NCBI GenBank assembly: GCA_037013495.1
Contig: CM072809.1
Coordinates: 9,622,501 to 9,686,500 of the forward strand
Source of the DNA: Hippophae tibetana
Taxonomy: Eukaryota; Streptophyta; Magnoliopsida; Rosales; Elaeagnaceae
Length of the DNA stretch: 64,000 nt
Direction: 5' to 3'
Part shown: piece after piece, positions 58,558-64,000 of the stretch
Layout of the letters: every line of letters starts with the position of its first letter
How positions within the stretch are numbered: position 1 is the stretch's first letter
Translations under genes and position numbers: made by a program
Notes under the pieces: model-generated
Databases searched by the model: none
What the model was told of the DNA's origin: nothing
What the model saw: the letters and a program-made list of their open reading frames with translations, nothing else

Positions 58558-60588
58558 ATGACTACTCGTGTAGATTTCTCTACGGCCATTCTCATAAGAG
58601 TTGATCAATCTGGAAATGGAGATTTTAGAAAGATACAAGACGCCATTGATGCTGTTCCATCTAATAACTCTGAGTTGGTTTTCATTTTAGTCAAACCTGG
58701 AACATACAGGTTCTTTCTGTGTACCTGAGCTAGCTCTTTGAAATTCAATTTTCTCTACTGGGTTTCTTTCCCTACGTTGGATTTTACTTATGTGGATAAC
58801 TAAATCTCTGAATTGTGCCTTTGCAGAGAGAAGATTGTAGTGCCTGCAGATAAGCCTTTCATAACACTGAGTGGCACAAAAGCCTCAGACACCATAATAA
58901 CATGGAATGATGGTGGGGATTTATTTCAATCTCCTACTCTTTCTATATTAGCTTCTGACTTTGTTGGACGATATTTCACAATTCAGGTAGTATTTAATAT
59001 TTCCTACAAATTTCTTTTTCTTCTATTTTCTGATGAATATATCTTCAACTTATAAGTAGTTGATTCTGAAAGTAAAAACATTTTATCTGTGTTAATATAT
59101 TTATTGACCTGACAAACAGAAATTACAGCTCAAGAGTCCACCATAAGTGGTTTTTCGAAGGACTAATGCCTATTTTTGGCTTCCCTTTTGAAATTAAATC
59201 ACTTGTTCAGCTATTCTTTTTTTCATATATGCATAACATGTGTATGATAAAAAGCCACGACCAAGTAATAAGATGAAATCCTAATAGAAAAGTGTATTTA
59301 TACTCATTTTATTTTCACAAATTAAACAATTGTTTGCTTTGTTTTAATTTAATGCACTTTGATCATTTTAATTTATATTTGTTAAGACTTTAGTCATTTT
59401 AGGTTAATTTTAGCTATTTTAATCACTTTATTTTCTTATTTTTTTAATTTTTTGAGACATAATAATTTGTCTATATTTTCACTAAAATAAAATACATATA
59501 ATATCTTTTTACAATTAAAAACAATTATTAAATCAAGAATTAACTAATACTAATTTTTATTATATATATAGTGTTTCACAGTATTTATTAGTAAGTTTGA
59601 TTTGATCAAATTTAAATATTTTTAATAAAAAAATCAAAATTAATAAAAAATGATTGGTGTACAAAAATGATACCTTACAATGACTAAAGCATATTAATTT
59701 TAAAATAAAGTGAATAAGCTATCATACTAGCCATCCAAATAATTTGGCTGTCAACTACATACAGAATTCTTTTGGAACAAGAGGGAAAGCTGTTTCACTG
59801 AGGGTATCGGGAGATAGAGATGCATTCTATGGTTGTATCATCCAATCTTACCAGGATACCCTCCTAGATGATACAGGGAAACATTATTACAACAACTGCT
59901 ACATAGAAGGAGCTACTGATTTCATTTGTGGAAATGCTGCTTCTCTTTATGAAGTGAGTTAATTTGTCGTATTAATTTTCTTGAAACGTCTTTTGGCTAA
60001 TTAACTCGAGTATGAAGCTGAAGAATCAATTTGGGTCCATGTAGAAATGTCATTTACATTCTCTTTCAGAAAGAAGTGGAGCTCTTACTGCTCAACATAG
60101 GGACACTACTGCACAGAATACTTGTTTCACATTTTTAGGCTGCAAAATCACTGGCATTGGAATTGCTTTTCTTGGAAGGCCTTGGGGCAAATACTCAAGG
60201 GTAGTGTTTGCACAAACTTACATGTCTAGTGTCATAGTGCCACAGGGTTGGAGTGACTGGGGAGACCGAACCACACATAGGTACATACACGTTCAGTATT
60301 TACCACTTTGTTATTTACTGCATAGTAATGACATTAACACGTAATGCCTTTTTTTGAGGGGACAGCTCTGTATTCTATGGTGAATTCAAGTGTTATGGCC
60401 CTGGGGCAAATATGCTAAAAAGGGTTGAATGGTCTCAGAGTCTATCAAAAGATGAAGCTGCTCCTTTCCTTTCAAAGGACATGATTGGAGGAAAGGACTG
60501 GCTTAGAGCTCCACCAACCCATTTCAAGAGAAGTTCTGCCATTTTCTCTTCGAAGGTTGATGAAATTAAACGAACTAAAAGTATATAG
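58558..60588 (+). CDS. Pectinesterase (putative pectinesterase 11-like), five exons
   Basis: A 319-residue carbohydrate esterase family 8 enzyme that would de-methylesterify wall pectin. Exons: 58558-58709, 58827-58986, 59765-59953, 60045-60280 and 60366-60588, all GT-AG with continuous frame. The beta-helix starts with [20 protein letters not shown]. Motifs: GTYRE (motif I), YQDTLLDD with the first catalytic Asp region, GATDFICGN (usual DFIFG, second catalytic Asp), and [14 protein letters not shown] with the LGRPW Arg/Trp pair. The place of the usual QAVALR glutamine is lysine (GKAVSLR). There is no pro-region, so it is a type II-like form. The ATG used gives only about ten residues before the conserved core and no signal peptide. 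An out-of-frame MGNLIFIYVL just upstream hints at a lost secretion signal. Enzyme activity is therefore uncertain. Confidence 0.9.
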
Positions 60589-61861
60589 TCATGCCCAGGC
60601 TCAAAACAGAGATTATGTCAGTATAAAATATGATTATAAACACATTATGTGATATAAAGTTACGAATAATAAATAAATGTAACTAATGATGAATAAAATA
60701 AAGGTTATTACATTGATTCTTAAATTTCTATTTCTTCTTAATCTATGTATCATTTTCTCAATATGAGATTTTCTTCATTTCTAACGAGTCTGCTAAAATC
60801 ATATATATTCATTGATTGCTCTTTCAACAAGATAATGGAGGGTTGTGTTTGTTAATAGAATTTATTATATTTACCTTGCATCTCACTGACTTAGAGAAAA
60901 AATTATACATTGTTATTGGATTATTGATGATATGTTGCTCCATATTAACAAGAAAAAATGAGAAGAAAAAAAGTGCAATAAATTATTTTTGAAAAGTACA
61001 ACACCTCACTACTACTTTTTTTTTTATCAACAACCAATAATATTAGTAAAATATCAAAGCAATAAATAATTTATCTCAAAAACAAACACTTGTTTTGTAT
61101 TTTGTGTATTATGCAATGAATGGACAAATTATCTATTGTATTAGCAAAAAATAAATTATCCATTATTTTTAAAGTATGTAATAATATGTTACTACAAACT
61201 AATAAAATATAATATTAATACAATGTTTTTTTTTAAATACAAATAATTAATAATTAATTTAATTAATAGAAAATATACTTTAATAACAATAACTCCTGAA
61301 TGCCCTTAATTATAAGGATCAAATAATGTTCTTTGCTCACACTAATTAATTCCTCACAAAATGAAATTGTGTTTGATTTCAAAAGAGTCAAACACCTAGA
61401 AGTATTATTCATTGTTATTTTAATATATATATCATTAATTAGATTATTTTTGTCTATTTATTATTGGATATTTATTTATTTTAAAAAAAAATTACACTTC
61501 ATTAACCTGAAATAACGCGTCATCACATACTACAAAAATAATAAATAATTACTCTATCTGTATAATTTAAGTTAATAATATTATTACAATGTAAATTTTT
61601 ATTACTCTAAAAATAATTTATTAATGAAAGTTAATGACATTAAAGTGTAATTAATACTAAAAAATAATATAAAAACAAAAAGAATGGATAGTAAAAAGTA
61701 CCACACTTTTATAGTTGAGAACACCACTTTTGTGCTCATGAGAGAGTCAAACATAGATCAGATTTGTTTTCTTTTACTGGGTGGATAAGAGTTTTCATTC
61801 TTTAATTCATCTTTATAATTGTAAGTAATATTAGACAAGACAAATTGCAATTCCTACAGAG
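60589..61861. other. Intergenic, AT-rich, no supported gene
   Basis: It separates the pectinesterase and neprosin-like genes. The small frame at 61333-61515 is AT-driven. Confidence 0.5.
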
Positions 61862-63495
61862 ATGAAAAAACAGTTTCCTAAGGAACAAAGATACAAACCA
61901 ACATTATTGTCAAGGAAGACAACATGCCCTAATGGAACTGTTCCCATATACAGAACAACAGAGGATGACATAGAAAGAGCAGAACAAATTTTGTATCAAA
62001 TGTCTCCAAAGACTCACAACAATAAAGCTGAAGTCGTTTTCCCAAATCATCATGTGAGATAATGATGTCTCTAAATATTAATTTGTTTGTTTATTAAGTT
62101 ATGTGGGCTCGTGGAAGCAGTTTTAAAAACCTTTTGATGTATTTGATTCAATGATTATGAGTCAACATTTCATATAGCTATGTTAAGGGAAAAAAAATAG
62201 TGGAAGGTACTATGGAGTGCTTGGAAGTGGCTCTTTGTACAATCTAAGTTTGAATCCAGACCAATTCAGCTTCCCAAACGTTTGGCTTGAAGATGGACCT
62301 GCTGTACTTGCTAATGTTATTGCTGCAGGGTGGACGGTAACTCATTTTTTATACACTTGAGAAATTGATAATTATTATGGAAAAATGTATATGAGACAAA
62401 TTCATAAACGAGAAAAATGTTTTTTAACCTAATATTTGATGTGTTTTGATATTTTTAAGAAAATATTGTTAGTTATTTCACCAAAATAGGCCCTAATTAA
62501 GTAAATGCATGTGTAATATGATAAATTGAGAGGTTATCTAACTTAATGGTGAATTTATCATTTGTACCTTTTTTTAGAAATTTACTATTTGGACATACAA
62601 ATTAATTATTTTGACCTCTTGTGCCTTTATTTTATCCTTGTACTTTTCTCTGCGACAATAACACTTGTTCTCAATTTTGAGGTTGCTTATTTTGCTAGGA
62701 TTATCAATTTCTCATAACAAATATATCCAAATTTCATTCATTTTCTGAATGTTTTATTCACTCAACGCATTAAACACATCTTAATTGCATTTTATTTAGG
62801 TTTCTCCATCCTAAATAGATCATGGCCTCGGTTATTTAAATACTGGGCTGTAATTTAAATCCTTAAAATTTATTATTTAAACTTTTTTTTAATATATAAT
62901 AGTTGAAATTGAAGCCTTTAAGCTGGTTACAAAACAGCATGCTACAACTTTCCATGCAAGGGCTTTATACATGTGCACCCAAGTATTGCTCCTAAAATTT
63001 GCATCGCTCCAGTTTCAACAATAAGGGACAAATACATGACTAGGGTTCATTATCTACCAGATAAAGATGAAAAAACAAAATAAAAGGTCAATTTTTTTTT
63101 CAATAAAAAGTTACACACTAACGCACGCACTTTGAACAATGTCATTGGAAGTAACTAAATGGTTTTCAATTTTGTATATAGAATCCTGTAAGAGGAAGTT
63201 GGTGGCTAGCTGTAACAGAACAAGTGGCAATAGGTTATTGGACCAAGGATTTAATACCTCTTTTAAAGGATGGAGCTAAGATTGCAGCATGGGGAGGAGT
63301 TGTTCAAGTAGGAAGAAATGTAAAAAAAAAGCCTTCCAATGGGAAGTTGGGTGTACCCAAAAGGGTTTTATGATGATGCATTTCAAAAATGTACAGTACA
63401 TGACCAAAGAACTTAAACCAATAGATCCTTCAGATGATGACCAAGTAAGAGAATATATACAGATAAATCTAATTGCTAAGCATTCAAATTGATAA
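61862..63495 (+). pseudogene. Neprosin-domain (DUF239/DUF4409) gene, apparently broken
   Basis: Neprosin-family proteins are secreted plant proteins, some with prolyl-endopeptidase activity. Pieces in order: 61862-62053 (SRKTTCPNGTVPIYRTTEDD, the N-terminal activation-peptide signature); about 62170-62336 (RYYGVLGSGSLYNLSL, then FPNVWLEDGP and AAGWT before a GT donor); about 62923-63060 (GYKTACYNFPCKGFIHVHPS); and 63182 on (NPVRGSWWLAVTEQVAIGYW, then AAWGGVVQVGRN). The PMGSWVYPKGF and HFKNVQYM blocks then lie in different frames around 63330-63420, showing a frameshift. The join of pieces 1 and 2 does not keep phase with visible splice sites, and the segment between AGWT and GYKTACYN is shorter than in the family. 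No signal peptide precedes the first ATG. Probably a pseudogene, possibly a mis-modelled gene. Confidence 0.7.
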
Positions 63496-64000
63496 GGTAA
63501 CAGGAAGGACTTGGGGGGTTACAGATTTGCCTTATTATAAAACCATCTATCCAACCTTTCATATGGTTCCCATACCATAAAATAGAAAATAGAAACATCA
63601 GTTTAGACAGAAATTTCAGTCATTAAAAGGGAAAGTACAAAGAAGTAGACCATGGAGCCTCTTTTAAATTGGCTGACCAATCCATGTGTCCTTGATGTAT
63701 ACATATGACATTAAATTCGGGTCGTAACATTTTAATTCCCATAATATAGTTCTAATGTTTCTAAATTTAATAAATTTAATCCAAAATTTCAATTTTCATC
63801 AAATTAATTTAACAACATTATACATAACTATCATATTATTGAAAGGTTAAGGGCATAATTATATATATTTTTTCATAGATCACGGGAACCAAATGAATTA
63901 AAAATTAAATCACGTCATAGTCAAGAATCAAGTGTAAGGTTGTTAAATTAATTTTATAAAAATTAAAATTTTAAAATAAATTAGTCAAATTTAAAACATT
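63496..64000. other. 3' flank of the neprosin-like gene
   Basis: A reading GRTWGVTDLPYYKTIYPT just after 63500 may be a remnant of the gene's last coding stretch. The remainder is AT-rich with no other signal. Confidence 0.4.

Noticed and set aside
1-64000. CRISPR arrays, bacterial operons, rRNA or tRNA genes
   Set aside because: No regularly spaced direct repeats of the CRISPR kind and no cloverleaf or rRNA signatures were seen. The TGGTATCAGAGC matches are retrotransposon primer sites, not tRNA genes.

Overview
The window is plant nuclear DNA, very probably from a woody or herbaceous eudicot. Evidence: AT-rich sequence, spliceosomal introns with GT-AG borders, plant-specific gene families (RADIALIS-like MYB, CIB1-type bHLH, pectinesterase, neprosin-domain, PHOS32-type universal stress protein) and many Ty1/copia retrotransposons primed by initiator tRNA-Met. 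The species cannot be fixed from the sequence. There are no bacterial operons, CRISPR arrays or recognisable tRNA/rRNA genes.

Layout. 1-5.5 kb: a decayed ribosomal protein S5 (uS7) copy broken by an LTR element that runs off the left edge, then a gag-only Tnt1-like element (about 3166-5470). 5.5-10.1 kb: AT-rich intergenic DNA. 10.2-10.7 kb: a two-exon RADIALIS-like MYB gene. 11.05-11.19 kb: a dense W-box cluster. 12.3-20.7 kb: two paralogous, convergently oriented genes for small four-cysteine proteins with a hydrophobic N-terminus. They flank a dead LINE, which is itself split by a complete copia element (14584-19337, TSD GGTAT). 20.7-28.2 kb: AT-rich intergenic DNA with several long (AT)n tracts and a non-autonomous CACTA element (25031-25949). 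28.2-36.4 kb: a nest consisting of an old plus-strand copia relic, a hAT-like MITE inserted in its gag, and a second minus-strand copia inserted in its protease/integrase region. This second copia is related to the one at 14.6 kb and carries a piece of a host glyoxalase-like gene in its leader.

38.4-41.9 kb: a seven-exon bHLH transcription factor of the CIB1/bHLH63 group (443 aa). 44.1-48.8 kb: a third, decayed copia. 49.8-57.2 kb: a tandem pair of universal stress protein genes on the minus strand. The upstream copy (53702-57193) looks intact; the downstream copy (49809-52995) carries a stop and a frameshift in exon 1. The large intron of the intact copy holds another copia gag relic and an exon-like fragment of a GT77/XEG113-type gene. 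58.5-60.6 kb: a five-exon pectinesterase. 61.9-63.5 kb: a neprosin-domain gene that appears broken.

There is no multi-gene pathway here; the genes act independently (transcription, stress signalling, cell-wall modification). The least explained items are the small cysteine-patterned paralogue pair with the evenly spaced W-boxes upstream of one of them, and the captured gene fragment in a retrotransposon leader. All exon borders are read by eye from splice consensus plus family similarity; no alignment or expression evidence was available.
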